A stretch of 64,000 nt of DNA from Gordionus sp. m RMFG-2023 (Eukaryota; Nematomorpha; Gordioida; Chordodea; Parachordodidae), in assembly GCF_954871325.1 (NCBI RefSeq), contig NC_088775.1:39037561-39101560 (forward strand), read 5' to 3'. Of this stretch, positions 46,884-58,412 are shown in pieces. Position numbers and translations under genes: made by a program. Every line of letters begins with the position of its first letter. The stretch's first letter is position 1. The notes under the pieces are model-generated. The model ran no database searches and was not told where the DNA came from. It worked only from the letters and a program-made list of their open reading frames with translations.

Positions 46884-48488
46884 GGTTACTGCCATTCTCG
46901 AGGGGAAGGGAGGGGGGGGGGGGGTGTATAATATTGTTTTTATGTTATTTTTTAAGATATTTTTAGGAGAATTTTGCCTATAATTTAATTTTTTTTGTGG
47001 TAATTCTTAATTCCGCATATTTCAAATATTTTTAGGAGAATTTTGCCTATAATTTAATTTTTCTTGTGGTAATTCTTAATTCCGCATATTTAAGATATTT
47101 TTAGAAGAATTTTGCCTACAAATCTATTTTTTTTTTGTAAAATATAGGAATTCTTAATTCCGCATATTTAAGATATTTTTAGGAGAATTTTGTCTACAAA
47201 TTTAGTTTTTTATTTAAGATATTTTAAAATAGTTTTTCTTATAAATTTTTATTTAAAGATATTTTAAAAAAGTTTTTCTAGAATTGTAATATGGTTAAAA
47301 TATAGGAATTCTTAATTCAGCAGCGTATGGGGGAGGGAGGGGAGTAGGAGAATTTTAACTACAAATTTAACTTTTTATTTAGTGAAATTAAATCTATTTA
47401 TCTTAGATATAATGGGTTAGAACAAGCCAATTATTTCTATTATCGGGTCAATAATTCACGAAATTTTATTGATCCAAATGACAGATCAATCAACACCCAA
47501 AAAGTCGAAAGGTTTTGGCGGGTTCTAAAAACCAACTATAAAAGACTTGGGGATAAGGATAATAATCATGAATATCTACTAGAATATAGATATTTTTTAG
47601 AAAATATAGATTGTTAAATCGTTTTGCTATTTTTATTCATTTTATATATCACTGCATTAATTTCAATAATAAATTTCAATTTAATGAATAAAATTGGGAA
47701 TTTAATACTATATTTCGTGTGTAAATCTTAATACTATATTTAATTGAGTCATTTAATACTATATCCTTCACTAGAAAGGTTAAAAAAATCACTTAAACTT
47801 CAAAGGTGGGGTCTATTTTATCCCTAATACAAAATTAAATAAAAATTTGTAGACTTCAATAAAAAATTTAATTTGTAGGCAAAATTCTCCTGCCCCCTCC
47901 CACCTTCATATATAAACGATGCGGAATTAAGAATTCCTATTTTTTTACCCCTAATACACAATTTTGTAGTAATAACTTTGTCAAAATATCTCAAATAAAA
48001 ATTTGTAGAAAAAACTATTTTAAAATATCTTAAATAAAAAATAAATTTGTAGGCAAAATTCTCCTAAAATTATCTTAAATATACGGAATTAAGAATTCCT
48101 ATATTTTATAACAAAAAATTAAATTTGTAGGCAAAATTCTCCTAAAAATATCTTAAATATGCGGAATTAAGAATTCCTATATTTTACCACAAAAGAATTA
48201 AATTTGTAGGCAAAATTCTCCTAAAAATATATTAAATATGCGGAATTAAGACATATTTTACAACAAAAAAAAATAAATTTGTAGGCAAAATTCTCCTAAA
48301 AATATCTTAAATATGCGGAATTAATAATTCATATATTTTTATTTTACCACAAAAAAAATTAAATTTGTATGTAGGCAAAATTCTCCTAAAAATATCTTAA
48401 ATAAAAATAATATAAAAAACAATATTATAAAAAAAAATAACATTAAAAAAAATATATATACCCCCCCCCCCCGAGAGTGGCAGTAACC
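46884..48488. mobile_element. Merlin element with long repeat-filled termini
   Basis: Ends are ggttactgccattctcg and cgagagtggcagtaacc. Flanks are gattattt and gaatattt (7 of 8), the 8-bp duplication size reported for Merlin. The two terminal regions (about 46884-47340 and 47875-48488) are inverted relatives made of units of about 70-78 bp with aggagaattttgcct and aattcttaattccgcatatt. Between them is the C-terminal part of a Merlin/ISXO2-type transposase. Confidence 0.75.
47381..47617 (+). pseudogene. Merlin (ISXO2-like) transposase, C-terminal part
   Basis: The open frame, which has no start Met, reads NYFYYRVNNSRNFIDPND, then SINTQKVERFWRVLKTNYKR. It resembles the conserved end of IS1016/ISXO2-type DDE transposases (VNHSxNFVDPxTGAHTQxIExxWxxxK). 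The E in KVERFW would be the third catalytic acid. A TAA stop lies at 47615-47617. The first two-thirds, with both catalytic Asp residues, are absent, so the element is non-autonomous. Confidence rests on this single long motif. Confidence 0.75.
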
Positions 48489-48559
48489 GAATATTTAATA
48501 TGCATAGTCTTTAAAAAACAAGAGTCTGCCATACCGATGCAATATGTGTCGTAGATCTT

Positions 48560-48960
48560 TTTTAATTATGGGTTCTTCCTTTTGGCTTGAGCCTAGTCAT
48601 ATTTTGACTCAAAATTAAGCCGAATTTAAGGCTAAGCCGGCTTGGTTCAGACGTTTATAAATAAATTTCGGCTCAAAAGTCGGCTTGAGCCAAGTCATAA
48701 GCCGACTCGAGCCCGCCGACTAATTTGGCTCAAAGAGCCGGCTTGAGTCAATTTTCGACTAAAAAACTAGATGAGTTTGGGGTTTTGCTGGCTTGGCTCA
48801 GCAGTTTAGCAACACTAACACTAATCTCAAATAAATAAATTTCGCCTTAATAATGAGCTAACGACTTGGGCCAACAGGCTTGAGCCAACGGGCTTGAGCC
48901 TTTTCGGCTAAACCGGCTTGCCTCAGCCGTTTAACAACACTATTTTGGACCAACTCCGAA
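48560..48960. repeat. hAT termini with gccggcttgagcc subterminal repeats
   Basis: Many copies of gcttgagcc, gccggcttg and ggctcaa. Two segments end in cagcagtttagcaacacta (about 48800) and cagccgtttaacaacacta (about 48950). Both resemble the gtttacagcacta end of the element at 10234-11290. Probably one old end plus a related, partly duplicated one. Confidence 0.6.
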
Positions 48961-49130
48961 TTGTAAAAATGGGTCTCTTAAATCTACCGTCGAAAATATA
49001 TTATTACCTGAGATCCTATTTTCAGGCCAACAAAAGTTGGTAGTAAATCGTTATCTATCGCTAAATATTTATTAATAGTTAAATTAAAATCTCCGCAAAT
49101 TCGTATAATACCGCATTTCTTTAACATAGT

Positions 49131-51280
49131 CAGCGTCTACATGGCAGAAAATTTTATGGAGGAACCCCCCTAAAAAATCATTCCATACCCCCCCCCCCCC
49201 CAAAAAAAAAAATAACTTTCAGCTACCTTCGGTCACCATATTCGCTAAACCCCTATGCTATAGTGATTTTGATAAAAAGAATCTTATGTTTAGCTACCAC
49301 TTATAATTTGACAACAAAATTTTATTTACATCCTTTCAGGCCTATTTAGGCTAAACCCCAATTAATTTTTTGTTGGTTATAATCAGTGTCGTTAAAGTAA
49401 TATAGCGTGTTTTTTCAGTAGCGATAGCTTAATCGTGCTACTTTAGAAAAAAATATTAGCTATAGAAGTAGCTGGCTACTAATATGAAAAGTAGCGAATA
49501 CACATAAAAATTATTGAAATATATTTATATAATTCTATAATCATATTCTTTTTATATAATCTAATTTTTTTTTAAATTTTATATTTAAAAATCTCAATTA
49601 TAAATATAGTTTTCAAAATAAATTGAAATGTCGACGATAGAGATTAATATTGAAAAAATTTGGGTATAGATCATATCGACAAATTAATTTCCCTGGAAAA
49701 TGATGATGATATAGAATTTTCTTTTCCTGATCTTGCAAAATATTTTAAACTCGATAAAAAAAATTAACATAGGGTATAAATTTATGGTATACCGAAGGTT
49801 TTATCACAAATATGACTACTAGTAGCATCAACGAGATGAAAGTAATATCAAACAAATTTAATATCGATTTGTAAAGCCCAATCTTTAATTTTAAAATAAA
49901 ATTTGAATCAAGCTGTATCTTTAATATTTGAGAAAGATGAGTTTATTTGAAAATATTTTAAGGCCTAGTTCAAACATATAAGATATTAATCAAGAACTAT
50001 AGTATAAATTAAAAATTACAATAAATAATTAATATTAAATTTTCATTTTATCATCAGATTCAATATTTTATAAATTATTACCTGGATGTTAAACGTGTTT
50101 AAAATTAACCATATCTATTAATAGATTTTATAAAAACATGATAAATACTTATTGAAATAAATATTTTCAGATTTTAAACAATTTTAGTGAAATAGATAAA
50201 ATGTTAAAGGATGTTGACCTGGCCAGTCAGCAAGCATGGCCATTTATGGCACTTATCCCCTACATAATTTTTATTTTAACCATTACTATTATAATTTTAG
50301 ACACATTAAAAAAGGGATGATTTTTTTGGAATAAATAGTATTATTTAAAATCTTTTAGACGCATTTTTTTAAATCTATAAAATCAAATGACAATTTTTGA
50401 TGATTTTTCTTATATAAAAAATATATGTTAAATTTAATATTGCATTGCCCTCAAGTGCTAGGGTTGAACGATTATTTGATTATAGATTATACTTTCTGAT
50501 AGACGCGCTCTAGGTAAGGTGACAGTATGGAAATGTTATTATTTTTGGGATGCGATGAAAAATAAATAAATTATATATATATTTTAAATTTTAGTCATTT
50601 TTATTTGTAGAAAACGAGATGCGCAAAAAATATTTTAAAAAAATTCAAGGAAGAGTTGCTTGGGTCTCTCCATTGGGATTGATCATTAAATGAGAAGAAA
50701 ATATAATCTAGGAATAGTCAATAACTTTGGACGTTTGCTAATTATTAAATAAAGAATATAGTTAAAATTTGTTTACCTACTGAAAATCTTATTTTTAATA
50801 ATAATATTTAAAGTATTTTGCTAAAATTTTAAATGATTTATTATATCCTTAACTGATATATAGGAACTGAAATTTATTATTTAAAATATAGTATATATTA
50901 TTAACCTCTATACTTTTAGAAAATTATCAAATAAGCATAATATTAATATTTTAAGTGTGAAATTGCAAAATAATATGGTAAATAAATAATTAAAGAGACT
51001 TAAAATTCAAAACGAAAAAATTGTTGATAAACAGATCACTTTTTAATTCATTTGTCAGAATAAAATCAACGATAAACATCATATCATATAAGTTATTGGA
51101 TTCAAAAAGAATATAAATCAAGTGATAGACTACCCCTCAAAAATAAATACCTATTCCCCAAAAATTAATGCCTACCCCCAAAAAATTAATATCAACCCCC
51201 AAAATTAATACCAACCCCCAAAAATGCCAATATATTTTGGAGGCATTTGTCTCCTACCCACCCCGGCCATGTAGACACTG
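49131..51280 (+). mobile_element. 2150-bp hAT, perfect 8-bp TSD
   Basis: Termini cagcgtctacatggc and gccatgtagacactg match at all but one position. Flanks are aacatagt at 49123-49130 and 51281-51288. C/G runs and 'accccaaaaattaat' repeats are subterminal. Inside, the plus strand near 50440-50500 reads ALPSSARVERLFDY, a hAT dimerisation signature; the remainder is eroded. A smaller relative follows at 51369-51958 and a fragment occurs at 37803. Confidence 0.85.
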
Positions 51281-51368
51281 AACATAGTAACTGTTGGTGT
51301 AGCCCGATTGTAATTATTGTGGATACACATTTTAAATGACTCTTTTGTCTAAATGTCTGTCCAACTCA

Positions 51369-51958
51369 CAGCGTCTACATAAACGGGGGTGGGGGTAGGA
51401 GCAGTTTATATCTTATTTTTTTGAGGGGGGTAGAGGGTAGGCGGCCTTAATGCGGGTAAGATACTTTGGTGGGGGGGGGGGGGGTTATCTATTAAATTTT
51501 GAGATCAAATAGGACAAAATTTATTGCTGTAATAATTAATACTTTTATTTTAGACCTATTATAATACAATTCATCAGCCAAATCTATATATTGCAAACAA
51601 TAATAGACATTATTTCCCAAATAAAACATTCTGCTATCCTTACAAATGTAATTTAAAAGGTTTAAACATTTTCAGCAAGCTCATTATGCTATAATAATGA
51701 ATTCATTGTAAATGATTGGGGTTTTAATTGAATTTATTATCTAAAAAATAACTCCTTTATATTCACAAAATGTCGAAATTTGGTAGTAGAGATAAAGTAA
51801 TTTAAGTTATTCTTTTTAAATTTTGTGATAGAGTATCATATAATTAAAAAGGTGAAATTAAAAATAGGAAAAACAGGGCCGCCATATGTGGCAAATTTTT
51901 TAGGGGGGTAGGCATAGAGGGGGTTTGCACCCAGTAAAATTCTGTCATGTAGACGCTG
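51369..51958. mobile_element. 590-bp hAT MITE of the CAGCGTCTACAT family
   Basis: Ends are cagcgtctacat and atgtagacgctg (12-bp perfect). Flanks are ccaactca and cgaactca (7 of 8). G-rich subterminal zones; no coding frame. Lies 88 bp from the 2150-bp relative. Confidence 0.8.
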
Positions 51959-51999
51959 CGAACTCAGCCTCAACGGTTCGACGCAGCGGAAATGAACTC

Positions 52000-53082
52000 T
52001 TCTTATAGGTAAAGATTTGGTAATGATTGTATGCGCATAACTGTTTGCTGGAGTTTTAGTTCTTTTATTTTTCTTAGAAAACTTGAGGAAATTTTGATAA
52101 AAAATTAATATTTATATATTTATCTGAAATTCTTCCAGAAATTTATATCGAGTTTTCTAAGGAAAGACATTCCAAAAATAAGATAATCATCTTCTTTAAC
52201 TGAATAGGTAACAAATTGGAAATGTTTTTACCTCGACTTTAACTCTGAATTTACCCAACATTTCGATTTTTATATTATTTTACCCCACTAGTTTATACGC
52301 GGCAATAGTAATGGTTTGCCAATACGTCTCCAAGCAACTTCATCTATCACAATGCAAGCAGGGCCTGTATTGAATTGCATTGTAAACCCTATATCATTTA
52401 TCTTCGCATTAATGGTAGCTTTATTAGGAAACAAAAGGCTAAGTGTATGTGGCAGAATCATCTGTATGGCATGAATTCCATAATCGTTTGTAATATGATT
52501 TGCCTTACCGCAACGAAAGCAGATGACTTATTTTATGAAGTTAGGTTTATAATTATATTTGTAATTATTTGGAATATAATTATTTAGATCAAATTTGTTA
52601 GCATTATAACTATTATTATTGAATTTGTTTCCCTTATTAAAACTATCTATTGGAATCTTGCCTCGGCTTGTGTTTTACAATTTTGTTTACCTGGGTTTAT
52701 TTTTCCAATGGAGACACTGAGAACGCTATACGCACGGTATCTTAGAAAGTGATAAAGTTACGGTATACTTTGACCGAAACTCTTTATCCAACTCACACAT
52801 CCCTCCTCCTATGATAAAAATGTATCTTAAAAGTTTATCATAAGGCGTTTTTAAATTACATAGTGAGTAAATACCTTTAATTTGATCGAAAAATCTATAA
52901 TAATTTCTCCCCCTCTTTTTGAGATATAAAAATTATTCATATGTAGGAAAATATTAGAGATAGCCTTAAATAATTTCTCCAAACTATGAAGTAAAGTTAT
53001 TTAATGCTCTTTAAATTATTTGAATAATGAATGTTCTTAATATTAATTAAATATTCGGTAACGATGCAGTAGCATATGGAAG
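52000..53082 (-). mobile_element. retroelement fossil, gag-nucleocapsid/protease region
   Basis: The minus strand carries a zinc-knuckle-like CFRCGKANHIT segment near 52500 and a protease-like stretch containing FNTGPACIVIDEVAWRRIG near 52350. Upstream (to the right) is gag-like sequence. The tract is broken in several places and is interrupted at its N-terminal side by the Ty3-like element; it appears to continue at 60385-60620. Old; superfamily not assigned. Confidence 0.5.
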
Positions 53083-53087
53083 ATAAC

Positions 53088-53443
53088 TGTCATAAATGAG
53101 TGACATATTTGATGATATTTATTGCGTGAACATTAATAAATAAATTGTGCAGGTTCATTATTAGACCGTATTTTAATATTTTGTTTTATTTTATTTTTAG
53201 ATATCGAAATTAAGTTTTGTTAAATCATAATGAGATTGTATTTTATGCGCTTCCCTATAAAAGGGAAGCGAAATATTATAAAAATTATTAACTATTTTAT
53301 TTTTGTTTTTAATATATTTTTTTTTCTTGGTTGTAATAGTAAATTTTGAAATAAAATTATTCATTTTTTGTGTGGGAAATTAAATAAAATTATTATACTC
53401 GGAGTTTTGCTTTCTATTCGGACTTATACGGCACAACGTAATA
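53088..53443 (+). repeat. 5' LTR, 356 bp
   Basis: Starts TGTCATAAATGAG and ends ACAACGTAATA, so it has a TG start without the usual CA end. Contains a perfect hairpin (53248-53270) with TATAAA at its loop. Confidence 0.9.
53248..53270 (+). promoter_or_regulatory. TATA box in a perfect LTR hairpin
   Basis: A 9-bp arm cgcttccct, a 5-base loop ataaa and the arm agggaagcg; TATAAA spans the loop. Probably the LTR core promoter. The 3' LTR copy is at 60184-60206. Confidence 0.6.
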
Positions 53444-53446
53444 GTT

Positions 53447-53459
53447 GGTGCCGTGACCA
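53447..53459 (+). promoter_or_regulatory. primer-binding-site-like sequence
   Basis: tggtgccgtgacc lies three bases after the LTR end and would pair with a tRNA ending ggtcacggcacca. The tRNA is not named. Confidence 0.7.
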
Positions 53460-53553
53460 AAAAATTAAAGTAAGAACAATTATTTTTATAAATTATTTTT
53501 GGGAAAACATTTTTGTGGAGTGTTGTGGTGGATAAGATTGCCAATTTGAAGAA

Positions 53554-53730
53554 CCGTCAAGAACAAGTACCGTCAAGAGCAAGTACCGTCAAGAGCAAGT
53601 ACCGTCAAGAGCAAGTACCGTCAAGAGCAAGTACCGTCAAGAACAAGAACCGTCAAGGACAAGTACCGTGTGTAATAAGGGACCGTTTGGGGTTGAAAGA
53701 CCGTCAAGAACAAGTACCGTCAAAAGAGGT
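53554..53730 (+). repeat. 16-bp tandem array in the leader
   Basis: Seven consecutive units of ccgtcaagagcaagta (53554-53665) with small variants, then two more degenerate units to about 53730. Confidence 0.9.
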
Positions 53731-53751
53731 GACCTTCGAGTGAAAATTTTC

Positions 53752-54120
53752 AAAGACGTAAAGTACACGGAAGTGCTGCCCAAATTTTTGCCGATATAAA
53801 TCTATTAGACGAAAATCGAAAATTTACTGAAAGACGTAAAGTACACGGAAGTGCTGCCCAAATTTTTGCCGATATAAATCTATTAGACGAAAATCGAAAA
53901 TTTACTAAAAAAGTAGAGTACACGGAAGTGCTGCCCAAATTTTTGGTTATATAAATCTATTAGACGAAAATCGAAAATTTACTGAAAAAGTAGAGTACAC
54001 GGAAGTGCTGCCCAAATTTTTGTCTATATAAATCTATTAGAAGAAATTCCAAAAAAGTTTATTAGAAAGCAAGTTACACGAAAGTGCTGCCGATTTTTTT
54101 TTTCAAAAGACGTCAATACA
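53752..54120 (+). repeat. 78-bp tandem array in the leader
   Basis: Units start near 53752, 53830, 53908 and 53984, with a fifth diverged unit near 54064. The shared core is acacggaagtgctgcccaaa, followed by tataaatctattagacgaaa. Confidence 0.9.
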
Positions 54121-54328
54121 CGGAAGAGATTAAAGATTAGCGGAAGGTTTTGATTTTTTTTTTGAAATTGATAAATGTATATGTGTATTATTGGAGTTTT
54201 TACCTTATTGATTTTATCTTATTGTCTGACATTACAAGTAGTTAAGATATTTTTGGTGAAATTAATTATTAATTTTTTGTGAATATTTTATAAAATTTAG
54301 TGTTGTTAGAGAAATAAATTAGGAAAAA

Positions 54329-55048
54329 TTGAAATACGTAAATATTTTAATGAAGGGTTTTAAAATTACAAAATATGTGGAGTTGCAATATAATGTATTG
54401 GGAGCGGTGGTAGTGTTGATGATATGGTTGTGTAGTTTATATTTTGGAAGGAGAATGCGAAGAGAAAGGAGTATTAGGATTCGTGGGCAATCGTTGTTGG
54501 TAGAGGGGCATAATGGAGAGGATGATAGGTTGGGGAGAGTGACGTGGTTACCGGTTCAAGAAATAATGAAGGGTTGGGTCAATAATGAAGAAATTGACCG
54601 GTTAAAGAACGAGAGGATATATGACAGACATTTGGATGTATACCGTGGACGTCAAGATATGCCAAGGCCGTTCAACAGTGGGGGACAGAGAGGTCGGAAT
54701 GGTAGATGTTATAAATGTGGGGAGATGGGTCATATTGCGGTGAATTGTAGAGATGTCAAATGTTTTGCGTGTGGGGAGATGGGACATATTTCGACATATT
54801 GTCCGGGCAGAGCAGAGAGAATACGTTGCACGGGTTGTGGAAGATTTGGACATGTGTTAAAGGATTGTCGAGTGGGAAAGGTGGAAACAAGGGCAGGTTT
54901 TCCACCGAGAGGAGAGTCGTCGGGGGTAGTGAATATGAGGAGTATGTCGGAGATAGCTGGAAAAGAAGGAAAGGATATTGGAGAGGAGATGACGTGTTTC
55001 AAGTGCCGAGAAAGGGGACATTGGGCCAGAGATTGTAATAAAGATTGA
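54329..55048 (+). CDS. gag-like ORF with four zinc knuckles
   Basis: A 239-codon frame. The N-terminal part has a hydrophobic stretch (about residues 24-41, VVVLMIWLCSLYFG) followed by a basic RRMRRERSIRIR run. The C-terminal half holds four CCHC knuckles: CYKCGEMGHIAVNC, CFACGEMGHISTYC, CTGCGRFGHVLKDC and CFKCRERGHWARDC. Knuckles of this type bind RNA in retroelement nucleocapsids. No capsid-like domain was recognised before them, and the ORF is short for a full gag, so the start could be further upstream or the product may be a nucleocapsid-like protein. It sits directly before the pol region. Confidence 0.75.
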   Translation: MKYVNILMKGFKITKYVELQYNVLGAVVVLMIWLCSLYFGRRMRRERSIRIRGQSLLVEGHNGEDDRLGRVTWLPVQEIMKGWVNNEEIDRLKNERIYDRHLDVYRGRQDMPRPFNSGGQRGRNGRCYKCGEMGHIAVNCRDVKCFACGEMGHISTYCPGRAERIRCTGCGRFGHVLKDCRVGKVETRAGFPPRGESSGVVNMRSMSEIAGKEGKDIGEEMTCFKCRERGHWARDCNKD

Positions 55049-55075
55049 CTATATGATGGGAAGGAGAGTAAAATA

Positions 55076-58000
55076 ATGACCGTGGCGTTAGGAGGGGGCA
55101 AGAAAGAGTTGAGAGTTAAAATGTTGCAGCAGGAGGTTCAAAGGGAGTTAATGTATCTGCCGAGTCCAAGGGTATGGTTCGATATCAACGGGAAGATGGT
55201 ATCTATGTTATTTGATACCGGAGCAGCTATTTCGGTGATGGGATATGAGGATTTTAGAAGACTTTGGCCGGGTAGTAATATAATTAGAGACGTTATGCAA
55301 GTGAGGCAGTTTGATGGATCGGAGATGGAGATGATGGGAAGAGTGCATATTGGGGAGGTAGGAAGAGAAGGATGTAAAATGTTGGACTTATGGATAATTA
55401 ACCGAGACGTTGAGCCGGTGATGGGATGGGATTGGATTACAAATGTAGGGCCGAGGTATGGATTCTGGGGAGTATTTGCCCGATGGGGAGTATTTGTGGC
55501 GATCGAAGAAGATATTCGGGAAGACTTGATAAATATGGTCCGAGTGAATGAAGAGAAGAGAATGTCGAGAGAAAATTTGGAATGGATGGAGGGCCGAGAT
55601 AATATTGAAGTAGACGATGGAAGATCCATGTTTTGGGGGGAAAGTGAAGAGAATGCGAGAGAATATATGTTGGGGAGAGGTCCGATTTATGTAGATGGAG
55701 AAATAGGAAATGTCCAAGACAGTAGATATGGAGTATTGAGGCCGCTGGTTAGTGAGAAGAAGGGAGAGAATTTTGTAGAACAAGGAGTTGCGAAAAATTT
55801 GTGGGGGTGTGGAGAGGGAATAAAGGATGTCCAAAAGGAGGTGGAGAAGTTAGTGGAGAGGTATGGAGAAATATTTGAGGAAGAGTTGGATTGTTTGAAG
55901 GGTTATGAGGTGGAGATTCGGATGAAGGAGGGAAGTGTGCCGAAGTATTGTGCTGTACGTCGTGTACCTTTTGAATGGAGGCGAGAGGTAGAGCAAGAGT
56001 TGGATAGATGGGTAAAGGAAGATATTGTATGTCCGGTCGAATATAGCGAGTGGGCGACACCTTTAGTACCGGTGAAAAAGACTAATGGGAAGTTGAGATT
56101 ATGTGCAGATTTCCGAGTAACATTGAATCCGTGGGTAGTGGAAGTAAAATATCCGTTACCGAGGATAGAAGAGATATTGGCGAATTTGAAGGGAAGTTTA
56201 TATTTTTCGAAGGTGGATTTTTCTAATGCGTATTTGCAGTTGAAGGTAAGGAAGGAGATGCAGAAGTTGCTGACCATAACTACGCCCAAGGGACTATTTG
56301 CGTTTAAGAGATTGCCGTTTGGGTTGAGTGTTTCGGCACCCATATTTCAGAGGACAATGGCGGCCGTTTTTCAGGGTTTGGAGGGAGTATTTTATTATAT
56401 GGACGATGTCTTGATAACAGGTATTACGCAGGAGGAGCATAATAGGAGGCTAGAGGAGGTATTTTGGAGAATCAAAGAGAAGGGATTGCGTGCTAGTAGA
56501 GAAAAAAGCGTGTTTGGAGTAATGGAGGTTGTTTATTTGGGTCATCGGATTAATGGAGTAGAGGTTAGACCGTTGGATAAGAATATGGTGGGTATTGCAA
56601 ACATGTTGAGGCCGAAATGCAAGTCGGAAATACAGTCTTTTCTGGGAATGGTTAACTATTATCACAGGTTTGTAGAGAATTTTGCGGAGATAGCGGCACC
56701 TTTGTACCAGTTGTTGAAAAAGGGAGAGAGATTTGATTGGGGAGATGAACAGGAGGAGGCGTTTGAGGAGTTGAAGTGCCGGATTGGAAAAGAGCCCGTC
56801 TTAGTGTGTTTTAATAATGAACTGGAGGTGATATTGGCGGTAGATGCGTCTCAAAGGGGAGTAGGAGGAGCGTTATTGCATCGTATAGAAGAGCTGGAGA
56901 GACCGGTGTTATTTTTTTTCTAGAATTTTTAGGGCCGCGGAGACGAGATATTCGGTAATTGAGCAAGAGGCATTAGCTGTAATTTTCGGATTGACAAAGT
57001 GTCGGGAGTATTTGATTGGGCGTCGTTTTGTAGTCTATACGGATCATAAGCCGTTGATTCATTTATTCCGGAAGGATAACAAGGAGTTGATGATGTCGCC
57101 GAGGTTGCAGAGGTGGTTATTGATGGTGGGTAGTTTTGACATGGAGATGAGATATCGTAGAGGCCGAGAAAATTATTTGCCGGACATAATGTCGAGATGC
57201 GGAGCAGGGGAGGATGTGGAAGAAGGTAGTACAGAGGAGATGTGTAAGAAGGAGGTAGCGATGGTCATGGTGGTATCGAGAATGTTGAAGGGAGGTCCGG
57301 TAACGTGGGAGGAGATTCGGAAAGAGACGCAAAAAGATAGGGATTTGAGTCGAATAAAAGAATGTATAATGGGCCGGAAGCCGTGGAAAGAAGGAGATAG
57401 AGCTTATAAAAATGTTGGAGGAGAATTGACGGTGATGGACGAATGTGTAGTCCGGGGAAATAGGGCAGTGATACCTGGGAAGTTGAGAGGAATGGTTTTA
57501 ACAATGTTGCATGCAGGTCATCAGGGAATGGAGCGTATGAAACAATGGGGACGAGAATATGTATGGTGGCCGAGGATGAATGTGGAGATTGAGGAACTAG
57601 CAAGACAATGTGTAGTATGCAATACTTGGGCCAGGATGCCAGCAAGAGATAGAGAAGGGACTTGGCCGAAAACAACGGAGCCATGGGAGAGGGTTCATGT
57701 CGATTTCTTCGAGTATGAAAAAAAGGATTATTTTCTAGTGGTTGATGCATTTTCTAAATGGGTGGAGTTTGAAGTTGTAGGAGGGTTGACAACGCAAGTA
57801 GTGGTCAGAAAATTGAAGAATTTGTGGGCAAAGTTTGGAGTGGCTAAATCAATCGTGTCTGACGGTGGACCAGCGTTTAGTAGTGCAGAGTTTGCGAAAT
57901 TTTGCAAAGAAAATAGGATACGGCATATTTTATCTCCTCCATACCACCCAAGCTCCAATGGGCAGGCAGAGCGGATGGTGGGGTTGGTGAAAGATTGGTT

Positions 58001-58412
58001 ACGAAAGGCAAAGTATGGGAAGGGAGAAGTATGGACGTCGGTGATGTATTATAATAATAGTAGGAGGGGAGAGGATTTGTCTCCAGCAGAGAAGTTTTTA
58101 GGGCGCAGAACGAGGATTGGGTTAGATGCTCTGAGGCCAGAGTCTGAGGGTCCGAGGAGAGAACGGGAGGAGGAGGGACTAGCAAAGTTTATGGTGGGAC
58201 AGTCGGTGTGGGCGAGGGTATATGGTGAAAAGGAGAAATGGCGAGCCGGAGTTGTGATGGAAAGGGTGGGAAAAAAGTTAAGTCGGGTCCGTTTTCAGGA
58301 TGGTAAGGTTGGTGTAAGACATGAAGATCAGATACGCAGAGGAACGGAAGCGGGGCGAAAGTGCCAGGGGCAAGAGGTCAACGAGAGGTCCGAAGTTAAA
58401 AAAAATATATAG
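55076..58412 (+). other. pol region: protease, RT, RNase H, integrase
   Basis: Aspartic protease with LFDTGAAISVMG near 55.2 kb; reverse transcriptase with LRLCADFR and the active site YYMDDVLITG near 56.4 kb; RNase H with VDASQRGVGGALLH near 56.85 kb and TDHKPLIHLF near 57.05 kb; an HHCC integrase finger (HAGHQGMERM...CVVC) near 57.5-57.6 kb; a DDE integrase core with VDFF..YFLVVDAFSKW near 57.7 kb, SDGGPAFSS near 57.86 kb and PSSNGQAERMVGLV near 57.97 kb. The domain order is Ty3/Gypsy. The region looks nearly intact, with about one break. It follows the gag-like ORF after 27 bases. Confidence 0.9.

Noticed and set aside
46792-46983. 63-codon ORF with a GGGGG run
   Set aside because: Reads through the G-run at the Merlin terminus; not coding.
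53513-53743. 76-codon repetitive frame over the 16-bp array
   Set aside because: A 16-bp unit read as a 16-residue periodic peptide is a by-product of the repeat; it lies in the element leader before gag.
53750-53938. 62-codon minus-strand frame over the 78-bp array
   Set aside because: 78 is divisible by 3, so the array stays open by chance; antisense to the leader.
53554-54120. Possible CRISPR array
   Set aside because: Units are contiguous repeats without unique spacers, in a eukaryotic retrotransposon.
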